Shown: positions 9,001 through 17,423 of the stretch, in pieces
Numbering within the stretch: position 1 is the stretch's first letter
Layout: the number at the start of each line of letters is the position of its first letter
From: Aeromicrobium sp.
GTDB lineage: Bacteria; Actinomycetota; Actinomycetes; Propionibacteriales; Nocardioidaceae
DNA length: 64,000 nucleotides
Direction of reading: 5' to 3'
Assembly (NCBI RefSeq): GCF_023146395.1
Contig: NZ_JAGLCD010000001.1
Coordinates: 124,001 to 188,000 of the forward strand
Made by a program: the position numbers and the translations under genes
The notes under the pieces: model-generated
What the model was told of the DNA's origin: nothing
Database searches by the model: none
What the model saw: only the letters and a program-made list of their open reading frames with translations

Positions 9001-12000
9001 GGTCGGCGACGGTCGTGCGGTGGAGCTGCCGATCGACGTCCCGGCAGGTGCCGCCCTCGGCGCAGCGCCGGTCGTCGAGGTCGCCGCCGCCGCAGCCGCC
9101 ATGAGCGAGCTGCTGCGCGGGGCCGCCGGTGGCGTCCTCCCGCGATCGGGCGTGGACTCCCTCGTCCACGCCTGGTCGTGGGACCTGGTCGCTGATCACG
9201 CGGGCGTCACGACGCCGGCGGTCACCGGCACCGACCCGCTGACCGAGGACTTCGTGCCCGACGTGCTCGTCGGCCTGGCCTGGCCGGCCGTTTTCGCCGA
9301 GCTCACCGCCGCGACCACCGCGACCGGGCTGCCCGTCGTCGAGGGCGCGCTCGACCTGGTGCACCTCGACCACGCGATCGCCGTCCACGAGGCTCCGGCC
9401 GAGGGCGCCGAGCTGCGCATCGAGGCCCGTCTCGAGGGCGTGGAGGACACCGAGGTCGGTCGCGTCGTCACGATCGACGTCGACGTCACGACCGGCGGCA
9501 GCACCGTCGCGACCCTCCGCGAGCGCCTCGCGATCCGCGGCAGGGCCGGTGCCGGATCCCTGACCGACCCCCGTCGCGGCGGAGGCGTCCTCGTGGACCC
9601 GCGCGACACCCCGCGACGCACCCGGGCCAAGGTCCGCGTCGGCGCCCCGGTCGACATGCGGGCGTTCGCCGCGGTCTCCGGCGACCACAACCCGATCCAC
9701 ACCAGCAGCGCCGCCGCCCGGCTGGCCGGTCTCGGCTCGCCGATCGTCCACGGCATGTGGATCTCCGCACTCGCGCAGCGTGCGGTGGGCCGCCGGCTCG
9801 AGGGCTGGACCGCCCGCTTCCTGAGCCCGGTCCGCCCGGGCGCCGATCTCGACGTCCGCGTCGAGCGGGTCGCCCTCGACCAGGGGGCCGAGGTCCTCGA
9901 GGTCACGGTCCGCAGCGACGGTGAGCTCGCGATGTCGGCCACGGCCCGGGCCGTCGCCCCGCGCACCGCGTACGTCTTCCCGGGTCAGGGCATCCAGCAC
10001 GCGGGCATGGGCATGGACGGCTACCAGCGCTCGGCCGCCGCGCGCGACGTCTGGGACCGCGCCGACGCGCACACCCGCCAGGTGCTCGGCTTCTCGATCC
10101 TGACGGTCGTGCGTGACAACCCGACCGTGCTCGTCGCGAACGGCGTCACGCACCGCCACCCCGACGGCGTCCTGTTCCTGACCCAGTTCACGCAGGTCGC
10201 GATGGCGGTGCTCGGGTCGGCGCAGACCGCAGAGCTCCGGGAGACGGGAGCCTTCGTGGAGGGCGCCGTGCTGGCCGGCCACTCGGTCGGTGAGTACAAC
10301 GCGCTCGCCGCGGTCTCCGGCGTCATCCCGCTCGAGGCCGTCGTGGAGGTCGTGTTCCAGCGTGGCTCGGTCATGCACACGCTCGTCGAGCGTGACGCCG
10401 AGGGACGCAGCGACTATCGCCTCGCCGCGATCCGTCCGTCGCAGATCGGCCTGGACGACTCGACCGTCGGGGCCTACGTGGACGAGCTCTCCGAGCGCAC
10501 CGGGGAGTTCCTGCAGATCGTCAACCTGAACCTGCGCGACTCGCAGTACGCGCTCGCCGGCAGCGTCCGGGGTCTCAAGGCGCTCGAGGCCGACATCGCC
10601 GAGCGGCGTGAGCGGTTCGGGGGCAAGGGCGCGTTCATCCTGGTGCCCGGCATCGACGTGCCCTTCCACTCGCGCGTCCTGCACGGCGGCGTCGACGACT
10701 TCCGGGCGCGGCTCGACGAGCTGCTGCCCGCGGAGATCGACCCCGATGTCCTGATCGGACGCTACGTGCCGAACCTCGTGCCGCGCCCGTTCACGCTCGA
10801 TCGTGGCTACGTGACCGAGGTCGCCGAGCTGGTCGACCCGGAGGGTCGGGGCATCGGCGTCCTGCGCGGCGTGCTGGCGGACTTCGAGCAGTGGAGCGCC
10901 CGTCCGGGTGCCCTGTGCCGCACGCTGCTGATCGAGCTGCTCGCCTGGCAGTTCGCGAGCCCGGTCCGCTGGATCGAGACGCAGGACCTGCTGTTCGCCC
11001 CGCTCGGCGAGGGCGGCCTGGGGGTCGAGCGCCTCGTGGAGATCGGGGTCGGCCAGTCGCCGACGATCGCCAACCTGGCGGCCTCGACGCTGAAGCTGCC
11101 GGTCGGTTCGCACACGCGCCGTCGCGACACCGTGCAGGTGCTCAACGTCGAGCGCGACGCGGCCGTCGTGTTCTCGACCGACGAGGAGGTCCCGGACGTC
11201 GACGTGGTCGACGACGAGCCCACCGAGACGACGTCGAGCGATGCCGCGCCGGCCGCACCCGCGCCGGCCGCGTCGGGGGGTCCGTCCGAGCAGACGGCCG
11301 CCGACCTGCCGTTCGCGGCATCGGACGCCACGTCGGTGCTGATCGCCTGGTGGACCAAGCTGCGGCCCGAGCAGATCGGCGCCGCCGACACGATCGAGTC
11401 GCTGTGCGACGGCGCGTCCTCACGCCGCAACCAGCTGCTGCTCGACCTCGGCGGGGAGCTCTCGCTGGGGGCGATCGACGGTGCGGCCGAGGCCGACATC
11501 GTGACGCTGGGCGCGCAGGTCGACGGCCTGGCCCGGGGCTACAAGCCGCTCGGCCCGGTCCTGTCGGCCGCGATCGGCGACCACCTCAAGAAGGTGCTCG
11601 GCCCGACCGGCAAGCGTCCCGGCGCCATCACCGACCGTGTCACACAGACCTGGGGCCTGGGCGCCGGGTGGGCGCAGCACGTGCTGGTGCGCGTCGCGCT
11701 CGACACCCGCGAGGGTGCCAGCGTGCGCGGTGGCCAGCTCGGTGAGCTGACGATCGGCTCCGCCAGCGACCTCGACGCGGCCATCGACACGGCCGTCGCG
11801 GCGGTCGCCGCCTCGAACGGCACGACGGTGCAGATGCCGAGCACGGGCGGTGGCAGCGGTGGCACCGTCGACGTCGAGGCGCTCGGCGAGCTCACGGCCC
11901 ACATCGCGGGGCCGGACGGCGCGCTCGCATCGGCCGCCCGCATCGTGCTCGACCGGCTCGGGCTGGCTGACGTCGCGGACACTGCGGCGGTCAGCGAGGC

Positions 12001-15000
12001 CGACGCCGACGACGCCGCCGTGCTGGAGCTGGTCTCGACCGAGCTCGGCCCCGACTGGGCGCAGCGCGTGGCCCCCGCGTTCGACTCCCGTCGCGCTCTG
12101 CTGCTCGACGACCGCTGGGCCTCGGCCCGCGAGGACCTTGCGCGCATCGCCCACGGCGACGACGTCCGAGGGAGCTTCACCGGCACCGGGGAGGTCGTCG
12201 CCCGCCAGGCACGCTTCTGGGCCGGTTCCGTCTCCGACCCGGCCCTCGCGACCCGCTTCGAGCAGATCGCTGCCGACGCGACCGACACCTCCACCGGCCC
12301 CTGGGCCGACGAGGTCGCGGTCGTGACCGGGGCGAGCCCGGGTTCGATCGCCGCTGCCGTCGTCGGTGAGCTGCTCGCCGGTGGCGCCACGGTCGTGGCG
12401 ACCACGTCGTCGCTCGGTCCGTCGCGTCTCGCGGCGTTCCGCGACCTGTACCGCACGCACGCCCGCGGCGGCGCGACCCTGTGGGTCGTGCCGGCCAACC
12501 TGGCCTCGTTCGTCGACGTCGACGCCCTCGCGTCGTGGGTCGTCAGCGAGCAGGTCGACACCTCGGGCCCGGTCTCGACGGTCGTCAAGCCGGCCCTGAC
12601 GCCCACGCTTCTGCTGCCCTTCGCGGCCGGCCCGGTGCGCGGCGACCTGGCCGACGCCGGACCGTCGAACGAGATCGACATGCGCATCCTCGTGTGGTCG
12701 GTCGAGCGGCTCATCGGGGCGTTCGCGCTCCAGGGCCGTGGGCACGACATCGCCTCTCGCCTCCACGTCGTGCTCCCGGGCTCGCCCAACCGCGGCACGT
12801 TCGGCGGCGACGGCGCGTACGGCGAGGCCAAGGCCGCGCTCGACGCGATCGTGGCCAAGTGGCGCGTCGAGAAGCGGTGGTCGCAGCGCGTGACCCTCGT
12901 GCACGCCCTGATCGGCTGGGTGCGCGGCACGGGCCTGATGGGCGGCAACGACCCGCTCGTCGAGGCCGTCGAGGCGCGAGGGATCCGCACCTGGGCGACC
13001 GACGAGATGGCCGCCGCGCTGCTCGAGTCGTGCACGCCGCGGGCCCGTGACGAGGCGCTCTCGGCACCGCTCGAGCGCGACCTCACCGGCGGCCTGGCCG
13101 GCGCCGACATCGACCTGCCGGGTCTGGCCGCCTCGCTCGGACGGCCTGCGGGCGAGGCCGAGCCCGAGGTCGCGACGATCAAGGCCCTCGCCCCGGCGCC
13201 GACCGCCTCGCGGCAGGTCGCCGAGGCACCCTCGTGGCCTGAGGTCTCGGCGAGCCCGGAGGACCTCGTGGTCATCGTCGGCGCCGGCGAGCTCGGCCCG
13301 TACGGTTCCTCGCGCACGCGGTTCGAAGCCGAGGTGGAGGACCGCCTGTCCGCCGCCGGGGTCGCCGAGATCGCCTGGAGCACCGGCCTGATCCGGTGGG
13401 AGAACGGCAGCTGGGTCGACACCGAGACCGACGAGGACGTGGACGAGGCCGACCTGGTCGAGCGGTACCACGACGTCGTGCGGGAGCGGGTCGGCGTGCG
13501 CAGCTACGGCGACGACCAGACGATCACCGATCACACGGTCCCGCTGCTCGCGAGCGTCTTCCTCGACCAGGACCTCACGTTCACGGTCGGCACGCGCACC
13601 GAGGCGGAGGCCATGAAGGCCGCCGACGCGGAGCACACGCGCATCACCGAAGGTGCGGACGGCGACTGGACGGTGACCCGCCTCGCGGGAACCGAGATCC
13701 GGGTGCCGCGCCGCATGAAGCTGACGCGGACCGTGGGTGGCCAGATCCCGACCGGGTTCGACCCCACCGTGTGGGGCGTCCCGGCCGAGATGGTCGAGTC
13801 CGTCGACCGGGTCGCACTGTGGAACCTCGTCTGCACCGTCGACGCGTTCCTGTCGAGCGGGTTCGACCCGTCCGAGCTCATGCGCTGGGTCCACCCGGCC
13901 CTCGTGGCCAACACGCAGGGCACCGGCATGGGCGGCATGTCCTCGATGCAGTCGCTCTACGTCGACACGCTGCTCGGGGAGGCCAAGGCCAACGACATCC
14001 TGCAGGAGGCGCTGCCCAACGTCATCGCGGCGCACGTCGTGCAGTCGTACGTCGGGTCGTACGGCGCCATGGTGCACCCCGTCGCGGCCTGCGCCACGAC
14101 CGCGATCTCGGTCGAGGAGGGCGTCGACAAGATCCGCCTCGGCAAGGCCGAGTTCGTCGTGGCCGGCGGCTTCGACGACCTCAGCGCCGAGGGCATCATC
14201 GGCTTCGCGGACATGTCGGCCACGGCCGACACCGAGGCGATGCGGGCCAAGGGCCTGCAGGACCGGTACCTCAGCCGGGCCAACGACCGCCGTCGCGGCG
14301 GGTTCGTGGAGTCGCAAGGCGGCGGCACGATCCTGCTGGCCCGCGGTGACGTGGCGCTCGCGGCCGGTCTGCCGGTCCTGGGTGTCGTGGCGTACGCGGG
14401 CTCGTTCGCCGACGGGGTCCACACGTCGATCCCGGCACCGGGCATCGGGGCCCTGGCCGCGAGCCTCGGTGGGGAGCGGTCGCCGCTCGGTCGGGGGCTC
14501 GCCGCCCTCGGCCTGACCCACGACGACGTCGCGGTGGTGTCGAAGCACGACACCTCGACGAACGCCAACGACCCGAACGAGTCCGACCTGCACGAGCGCA
14601 TCGCCGCCGCGCTGGGGCGCGCCGAGGGCCGACCGCTGTACGTCGTGTCGCAGAAGTCGCTGACCGGCCACGCCAAGGGTGGGGCCGCGGCGTTCCAGCT
14701 CATCGGACTCTGCCAGGTCCTGGAGTCGGGCACGCTGCCGCCGAACCGGAGCCTGGACTGTGTCGACGACGTGCTCGCCGAGCACGAGCACCTGGTCTGG
14801 CTGCGTCGTCCGCTGGCGACGTCGGGCCTGCGGGCGGGGCTCGTCACGAGCCTGGGCTTCGGGCACGTGGCCGGGCTCATCGCGCTGGCGCACCCGGCCG
14901 CCTTCCTGGCGACGGTGCCGGCCGAGCAGCGGGTCGAGTACCTGGGGCGCGCCGAGGCGCGGCGGACCGCGGGTCGGCGCCGGCTGGCCGAGATCATGCA

Positions 15001-15139
15001 CGGGGGTCAGCCGGCCTACCAGCGCCCGGCCGACCGGCGGCTCGGGGCCTCGGGCGTGAAGGCGCGCGAGGCGGCCCTGCTGCAGGATCCGGATGCCCGG
15101 CTGGTCGGTGACGTCTACGCGGGGCCGGGGTGCTCGTGA
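6011..15139 (+). CDS. fas: Type I fatty-acid synthase (multifunctional)
   Basis: A 3042-aa single-chain synthase in the mycobacterial/corynebacterial order. It has acetyltransferase (S166 in AGHSQGA), enoyl reductase (GMTPTTVDAAIVAAA, about residue 435), MaoC-like dehydratase (GDHNPIHTSS, about 1228), malonyl/palmitoyl transferase (PGQG near 1321, S1425 in GHSVGEYNA), ACP (S1803 in DGASSRRNQ), ketoreductase (VVTGASPGSIAAAV, about 2100) and ketosynthase (C2694 in PVAACATTAIS, with SKHDTSTNANDP and SLTGHAKGG). It makes long-chain acyl-CoA from acetyl- and malonyl-CoA in the cytosol. The start is GTG 6011. acpS, needed to arm the ACP, follows after 10 bp. Expression is probably set by the double palindrome at 5927-5967. 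No active-site loss was seen. Confidence 0.98.
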   Translation: MTTFDTPVPPVHDRASVLDQPGRVRALLDDLRAGTDRYGVVFGGQGIAWLPTLAALVRDHGTGAELAELLESVELRLAPVAGELARVDARFTPLAWADVLAAGESVDSDDDAEAPAVPSEGDLAVPALSVPGIALTQIAALRALRGWGLDPTPGGEHGARAAAGHSQGALAVEVLRGRDEADVLLVARLCGVATQLVARRRGLTGSADAPVMVSVRDVELGAVDEVLEGLPGTRAVRGLRNGRRSVVLAGPSADLAAVLAAFERRSAAEKDARDKKLTGGAVFAPVVEPLGAAVAFHHPDLAEAADLVAGWASTLGLDAAWARDLARTSFIDPVDWVAQLDDVLATGVDWLLDLGPAALAATVTADEVTPRGVGVVTVTTRRGRRELTVPGAAPTRPTPWSSHLPTVVHLPDGSVRLETAFTRLTGKSPILLAGMTPTTVDAAIVAAAANAGFWAELAGGGQVTAEIFRDRMAELDGLLEPGRSFQFNSLLLDPYLWKLQLGQQRLVQRARAAGSPIDAVIVTAGVPELDEAVALVRDLHEVGIEHVVFKPGTVRQIRQVLDIAKALADTELDGTSLIIQIEGGQAGGHHSWEDLDDLLVATYADLRATPGVVVCVGGGIGTPEAASSYLTGEWARRHDLPLMPVDGVLIGTAAMATAEATTSPQVKQLLVDTPGTAAWIGAGQAVRGMSSGRSQLGADIHEIDNTASRTGRLLDEVAGDADAVAARHDEIVAALDATAKPYFGDVAHMSYGALLERFAALTTVRTDEGAEAWLDVSFRDRFLELVHRAEARLADADHGDVPTLFASAADVVSPAEALATLRTEHPTLDDVVLHPADVSFFLAVCRRPGKPVTFVPVIDADVRRWWRSDSLWQAHDARYGADAVCVIPGPVSVRGITRADEPVAELLQRFEDETIDGLLAAGRSTCRVPGRRRDDRAPGVLGLVLAAHDVLWAGRTVINPVHRLGEGWTVTTDTRADHTPTGATLLEHEDHVVLTVPVGDGRAVELPIDVPAGAALGAAPVVEVAAAAAAMSELLRGAAGGVLPRSGVDSLVHAWSWDLVADHAGVTTPAVTGTDPLTEDFVPDVLVGLAWPAVFAELTAATTATGLPVVEGALDLVHLDHAIAVHEAPAEGAELRIEARLEGVEDTEVGRVVTIDVDVTTGGSTVATLRERLAIRGRAGAGSLTDPRRGGGVLVDPRDTPRRTRAKVRVGAPVDMRAFAAVSGDHNPIHTSSAAARLAGLGSPIVHGMWISALAQRAVGRRLEGWTARFLSPVRPGADLDVRVERVALDQGAEVLEVTVRSDGELAMSATARAVAPRTAYVFPGQGIQHAGMGMDGYQRSAAARDVWDRADAHTRQVLGFSILTVVRDNPTVLVANGVTHRHPDGVLFLTQFTQVAMAVLGSAQTAELRETGAFVEGAVLAGHSVGEYNALAAVSGVIPLEAVVEVVFQRGSVMHTLVERDAEGRSDYRLAAIRPSQIGLDDSTVGAYVDELSERTGEFLQIVNLNLRDSQYALAGSVRGLKALEADIAERRERFGGKGAFILVPGIDVPFHSRVLHGGVDDFRARLDELLPAEIDPDVLIGRYVPNLVPRPFTLDRGYVTEVAELVDPEGRGIGVLRGVLADFEQWSARPGALCRTLLIELLAWQFASPVRWIETQDLLFAPLGEGGLGVERLVEIGVGQSPTIANLAASTLKLPVGSHTRRRDTVQVLNVERDAAVVFSTDEEVPDVDVVDDEPTETTSSDAAPAAPAPAASGGPSEQTAADLPFAASDATSVLIAWWTKLRPEQIGAADTIESLCDGASSRRNQLLLDLGGELSLGAIDGAAEADIVTLGAQVDGLARGYKPLGPVLSAAIGDHLKKVLGPTGKRPGAITDRVTQTWGLGAGWAQHVLVRVALDTREGASVRGGQLGELTIGSASDLDAAIDTAVAAVAASNGTTVQMPSTGGGSGGTVDVEALGELTAHIAGPDGALASAARIVLDRLGLADVADTAAVSEADADDAAVLELVSTELGPDWAQRVAPAFDSRRALLLDDRWASAREDLARIAHGDDVRGSFTGTGEVVARQARFWAGSVSDPALATRFEQIAADATDTSTGPWADEVAVVTGASPGSIAAAVVGELLAGGATVVATTSSLGPSRLAAFRDLYRTHARGGATLWVVPANLASFVDVDALASWVVSEQVDTSGPVSTVVKPALTPTLLLPFAAGPVRGDLADAGPSNEIDMRILVWSVERLIGAFALQGRGHDIASRLHVVLPGSPNRGTFGGDGAYGEAKAALDAIVAKWRVEKRWSQRVTLVHALIGWVRGTGLMGGNDPLVEAVEARGIRTWATDEMAAALLESCTPRARDEALSAPLERDLTGGLAGADIDLPGLAASLGRPAGEAEPEVATIKALAPAPTASRQVAEAPSWPEVSASPEDLVVIVGAGELGPYGSSRTRFEAEVEDRLSAAGVAEIAWSTGLIRWENGSWVDTETDEDVDEADLVERYHDVVRERVGVRSYGDDQTITDHTVPLLASVFLDQDLTFTVGTRTEAEAMKAADAEHTRITEGADGDWTVTRLAGTEIRVPRRMKLTRTVGGQIPTGFDPTVWGVPAEMVESVDRVALWNLVCTVDAFLSSGFDPSELMRWVHPALVANTQGTGMGGMSSMQSLYVDTLLGEAKANDILQEALPNVIAAHVVQSYVGSYGAMVHPVAACATTAISVEEGVDKIRLGKAEFVVAGGFDDLSAEGIIGFADMSATADTEAMRAKGLQDRYLSRANDRRRGGFVESQGGGTILLARGDVALAAGLPVLGVVAYAGSFADGVHTSIPAPGIGALAASLGGERSPLGRGLAALGLTHDDVAVVSKHDTSTNANDPNESDLHERIAAALGRAEGRPLYVVSQKSLTGHAKGGAAAFQLIGLCQVLESGTLPPNRSLDCVDDVLAEHEHLVWLRRPLATSGLRAGLVTSLGFGHVAGLIALAHPAAFLATVPAEQRVEYLGRAEARRTAGRRRLAEIMHGGQPAYQRPADRRLGASGVKAREAALLQDPDARLVGDVYAGPGCS

Positions 15140-15149
15140 GCGTTCCTCG

Positions 15150-15551
15150 ATGACCGTCCTCGGTGTGGGCGTCGACCTCGTCCACGTGCCGTCGTTCGCC
15201 GCCCAGCTGGCGCAGCCCGGCACGCGGTTCGCGGAGGCGTTCACGCCGGGGGAGCGGGCCGATGCGGCCGAGCGGGCCGATCCCGATGCCTCCCTCGCGG
15301 CCCGGTGGGCGGCGAAGGAGGCGGTCGTGAAGGCCTGGTCGGCCGCGCTGTTCGGCTCCCCGCCGGGGCTGCCCGAGGGCGTGCACCGGCGGATCGAGGT
15401 CGTCTCCGACGCCTGGAACCGCCCCGCCGTCCGTCTCCTCGGCGACGTCGCGACCGCCGTCGCCTCCTCCGTCGGCCCCGACCTCCACTGGCACCTCAGC
15501 CTGTCCCACGACGCCGAGTACGCGACCGCCTACGTCACCCTCACCCGCTGA
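15150..15551 (+). CDS. acpS: Holo-ACP synthase (4'-phosphopantetheinyl transferase)
   Basis: A 133-aa AcpS that moves phosphopantetheine from CoA to the ACP serine of Fas. ATG 15150 lies 10 bp after the fas stop; the track start at 15093 is inside fas. The motifs are in order: GVGVDLVHVPSF at the N-terminus with the metal-binding Asp, then RWAAKEAVVKAW (about residues 52-63) with the second metal ligand, and the C-terminal LSLSHDAEYATAYV. fas-acpS is a conserved actinobacterial pair. A palindrome starts 17 bp after the stop and separates acpS from the convergent AbiEi/nuclease-like gene. Confidence 0.95.
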   Translation: MTVLGVGVDLVHVPSFAAQLAQPGTRFAEAFTPGERADAAERADPDASLAARWAAKEAVVKAWSAALFGSPPGLPEGVHRRIEVVSDAWNRPAVRLLGDVATAVASSVGPDLHWHLSLSHDAEYATAYVTLTR

Positions 15552-15567
15552 CCCCCGCCCGGGCACG

Positions 15568-15628
15568 AGTTACGGAGTTGACTCCGTAACTGGGGACTTC
15601 GCACGGGACGTGTGCCGTGCGAAGTCCC
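15568..15628. repeat. Composite palindromic element, copy 1 (order B-A)
   Basis: Two adjacent palindromes. B is AGTTACGGAGT-TG-ACTCCGTAACT (15568-15591) with perfect 11-bp arms. A (15593-15628) has perfect 14-bp arms GGGACTTCGCACGG/CCGTGCGAAGTCCC around an 8-bp loop GACGTGTG. The element fills the gap between the acpS stop (15551) and the stop of the AbiEi/nuclease-like gene (15645). Related elements lie at 16723-16784 and 37091-37152. B could also work as a two-way terminator here. Confidence 0.85.
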
Positions 15629-15644
15629 GACCTGCCGTGCTGAG

Positions 15645-16625
15645 TCAGGCGCCGAGGTCGATGACGCGGCGGACGAACCGGGCTGACCGCGCGAGGTCCG
15701 CGCGGACACGGGCCGCGAGTCCTCGCTCGTGCGAGGGATCCAGGTCCTGCCACGTCCAGCGCGTGACACCGTTGGCCCGCTGCCGGATCGCGTCTTCGCG
15801 ACGCTTCTCGTCGACCAGCACCTGGCCGACGTCGGTGGCGTAGGGGTTGAGGCGGCCGTACTTCACCAGGCCGTCGAACTCGCCGACGTGACAGAACAGC
15901 TCCCACCAGAAGTCCGACCGGGCGATCACGAGACCGGATGCGTCGCGGAGCTCGTGCTGCAGCTCGGGCAGGGCAATGGCGTGCGCGGCGAAGAAGCACA
16001 TCGAACGCACCTCGCCGACCGACTCGAGACGGGGATCGGCGAGGTGGGCCGCGCGAGTGGCGGAGACCGCGCCGGGCCACCGTTCGACCGCCGTGATCAG
16101 CTCGGCGATCTCCGCCTCGGGCACGCCGGCGTCGCGCATGGCCGACGTGAACGTGACGGCACCCGTCGCGGTGGTGCCGGCCAGCGCGGTCTCCACCGCG
16201 GCGCGGGCGGGGGAGGACACCAGGATTCCGTCGATCTCGACGAGGTCGGCGTCGTCGATCTCGCCGCAGTGGAACCGCACGCCGGCGTCGAGGCGGCCCG
16301 AGCGACCATCGAGCCGTCCGACCTGCACCTCGGCCAGGTCGACGCCCCACAGGTCGAGCCCGTGCAGGGCGGCGGCGGAGTGGTGCGACGCGTAGACGTG
16401 CCGTCCGAGCTTGGCGAGCACCGCGCGGGCGAGGATCTGGTGGCGCTCGACGGATGACGAGGCTCGCCAGGTCGGGCCGTGCGCATAGGTTCCGTAGCGG
16501 ACACGGGTGATGTCGCCGTCACGCAGCGCACGCCGCAAGGCCGTGTCGGTCCAGCCGAGGTCGTGCAGCTCGTGCCGCTCGAGAGAACCGCCGACGGCGT
16601 GGAACAGGTGTCCGAGATCGTCCAT
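15645..16625 (-). CDS. AbiEi-type winged-helix protein with nuclease-like (DUF559/PD-(D/E)xK) C-terminus
   Basis: I start it at ATG 16625 (MDDLGHLFHAVGG, 326 aa), because the track start at 16715 only adds an unlikely Ala/Arg leader. Residues 1-55 form the AbiEi_4-type winged helix (DLGWTDTALRRAL...VRYGTYA). Residues about 75-195 are the middle domain (ASHHSAAALHGLDLWG). The C-terminal 130 residues show a restriction-endonuclease-like pattern: an acidic helix (ESVGEVRSMC), D238 (RSDFWWE), E249/D251/K255 (GEFDGLVKYGR), then EKRREDAIRQRANGVTRW. All putative catalytic residues are present. Type IV antitoxin AbiEi normally pairs with an AbiEii toxin, but none is present. It is alone between acpS and tetR and bracketed by composite palindromes. 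Its role (defence, mobile cassette or regulator) is unknown. Confidence 0.75.
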   Translation of the reverse strand: MDDLGHLFHAVGGSLERHELHDLGWTDTALRRALRDGDITRVRYGTYAHGPTWRASSSVERHQILARAVLAKLGRHVYASHHSAAALHGLDLWGVDLAEVQVGRLDGRSGRLDAGVRFHCGEIDDADLVEIDGILVSSPARAAVETALAGTTATGAVTFTSAMRDAGVPEAEIAELITAVERWPGAVSATRAAHLADPRLESVGEVRSMCFFAAHAIALPELQHELRDASGLVIARSDFWWELFCHVGEFDGLVKYGRLNPYATDVGQVLVDEKRREDAIRQRANGVTRWTWQDLDPSHERGLAARVRADLARSARFVRRVIDLGA

Positions 16626-16722
16626 CGCGCCAGGATCGCCAAGCCTGGACCGCAGGGGGCGACCCGCGGCAGCGCCTGTGGACGCGGCCGGCTTGGGGAC
16701 GATGGCACTCCGCACGGAGACT

Positions 16723-16784
16723 CGTGACTTCGCACGGGACGTGTGCCGTGCGAGGTCACGAGTTGCGGAGTGGACTCCGTAACT
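16723..16784. repeat. Composite palindromic element, copy 2 (order A-B)
   Basis: A (16723-16760) has 15-bp arms CGTGACTTCGCACGG/CCGTGCGAGGTCACG around the same loop GACGTGTG as copy 1, with one T-G pair. B (16761-16784) is AGTTGCGGAGT-GG-ACTCCGTAACT with one G-T pair. The order is the mirror image of copy 1, so together they read B-A-gene-A-B around the AbiEi/nuclease-like gene. The loop of A points the same way in both copies. It lies 98 bp upstream of that gene's start and 22 bp before the stop of the next tetR. Confidence 0.85.
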
Positions 16785-16805
16785 CGGCGCAGGCGGGCAG
16801 CGGGG

Positions 16806-17420
16806 TCAGGCCTCGGCGGCGAGGAGGTACGCGGCGAGGAGGCGCTTGAGCTCGATGACGGCCTCGGCGTGGGCCTGGCCGTCGCGGATCGAGAAGTTGA
16901 GCATCGAGTAGGTCACGTGAACCAGGACCTCGGCGACGATGCGGCGGCGCTCGCGGGGGGTGCCCGGGGTCAGGGGGGCGAGCGCGTGGGCGACGGAGGC
17001 GGCGAGGTCGCGCTCGGTGACCGCGGCCGTCGCGCGGGTGGCGGGCGTGGCCTGCACGGCGTGCCAGACCGCGCGACGCGACGGGTCGGCGACCCACAGC
17101 GCGGCGATGTGGTCGATCAGGCGGTCGAGGAAGCGCAGCCAGTCGAGCGTGGGGATCTGGCCGGCGAAGGCCTCCAGCTCGGACTTGACCGCCACGGCGT
17201 CCTGGCGGTCGAGCTCGCACACGATGACGTACTTGTTCGCGAAGAACTGGTACAGCGTCCCGATCGGCAGCTCGGCGCGCTGGGCGACCTCCTCGCACGT
17301 GAACGACTCGAACCCGACCTCCAGCAGGAGCTCACGCGAAACTGCCAGAAGAAGATCGAACTTCTTCTGGCTCCGCTCCTGCGTCGGGCGCTTGCGTGGC
17401 TCGAGGATCTCGACCGTCAC
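16806..17420 (-). CDS. TetR family transcriptional regulator
   Basis: A 204-aa TetR protein with GTG start 17420. The helix-turn-helix covers residues about 15-60 (RSQKKFDLLLAVSRELLLEV, then QRAELPIGTLYQFFANKYVI). The remainder is an all-helical ligand domain without a diagnostic motif. It is the last gene of the operon SDR-phosphotransferase-tetR, with only 3 bp between it and the phosphotransferase stop. Being a local TetR in an acyl-metabolism operon, it could read the TAAGC-N4-GCTTA site at 19267. It could also be the regulator of the fas/acc palindromes, since it lies between those two loci. Neither link is shown by the sequence. Confidence 0.88.
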   Translation of the reverse strand: MTVEILEPRKRPTQERSQKKFDLLLAVSRELLLEVGFESFTCEEVAQRAELPIGTLYQFFANKYVIVCELDRQDAVAVKSELEAFAGQIPTLDWLRFLDRLIDHIAALWVADPSRRAVWHAVQATPATRATAAVTERDLAASVAHALAPLTPGTPRERRRIVAEVLVHVTYSMLNFSIRDGQAHAEAVIELKRLLAAYLLAAEA

Positions 17421-17423
17421 GCG

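Noticed and set aside
8447-11113. 888-aa minus-strand ORF
   Set aside because: Same kind of GC-driven antisense shadow under fas.
11420-15244. 1274-aa minus-strand ORF opposite fas
   Set aside because: Antisense shadow of fas, rich in Arg/Gly/Asp with no domain signature; the plus-strand frame carries every FAS motif.
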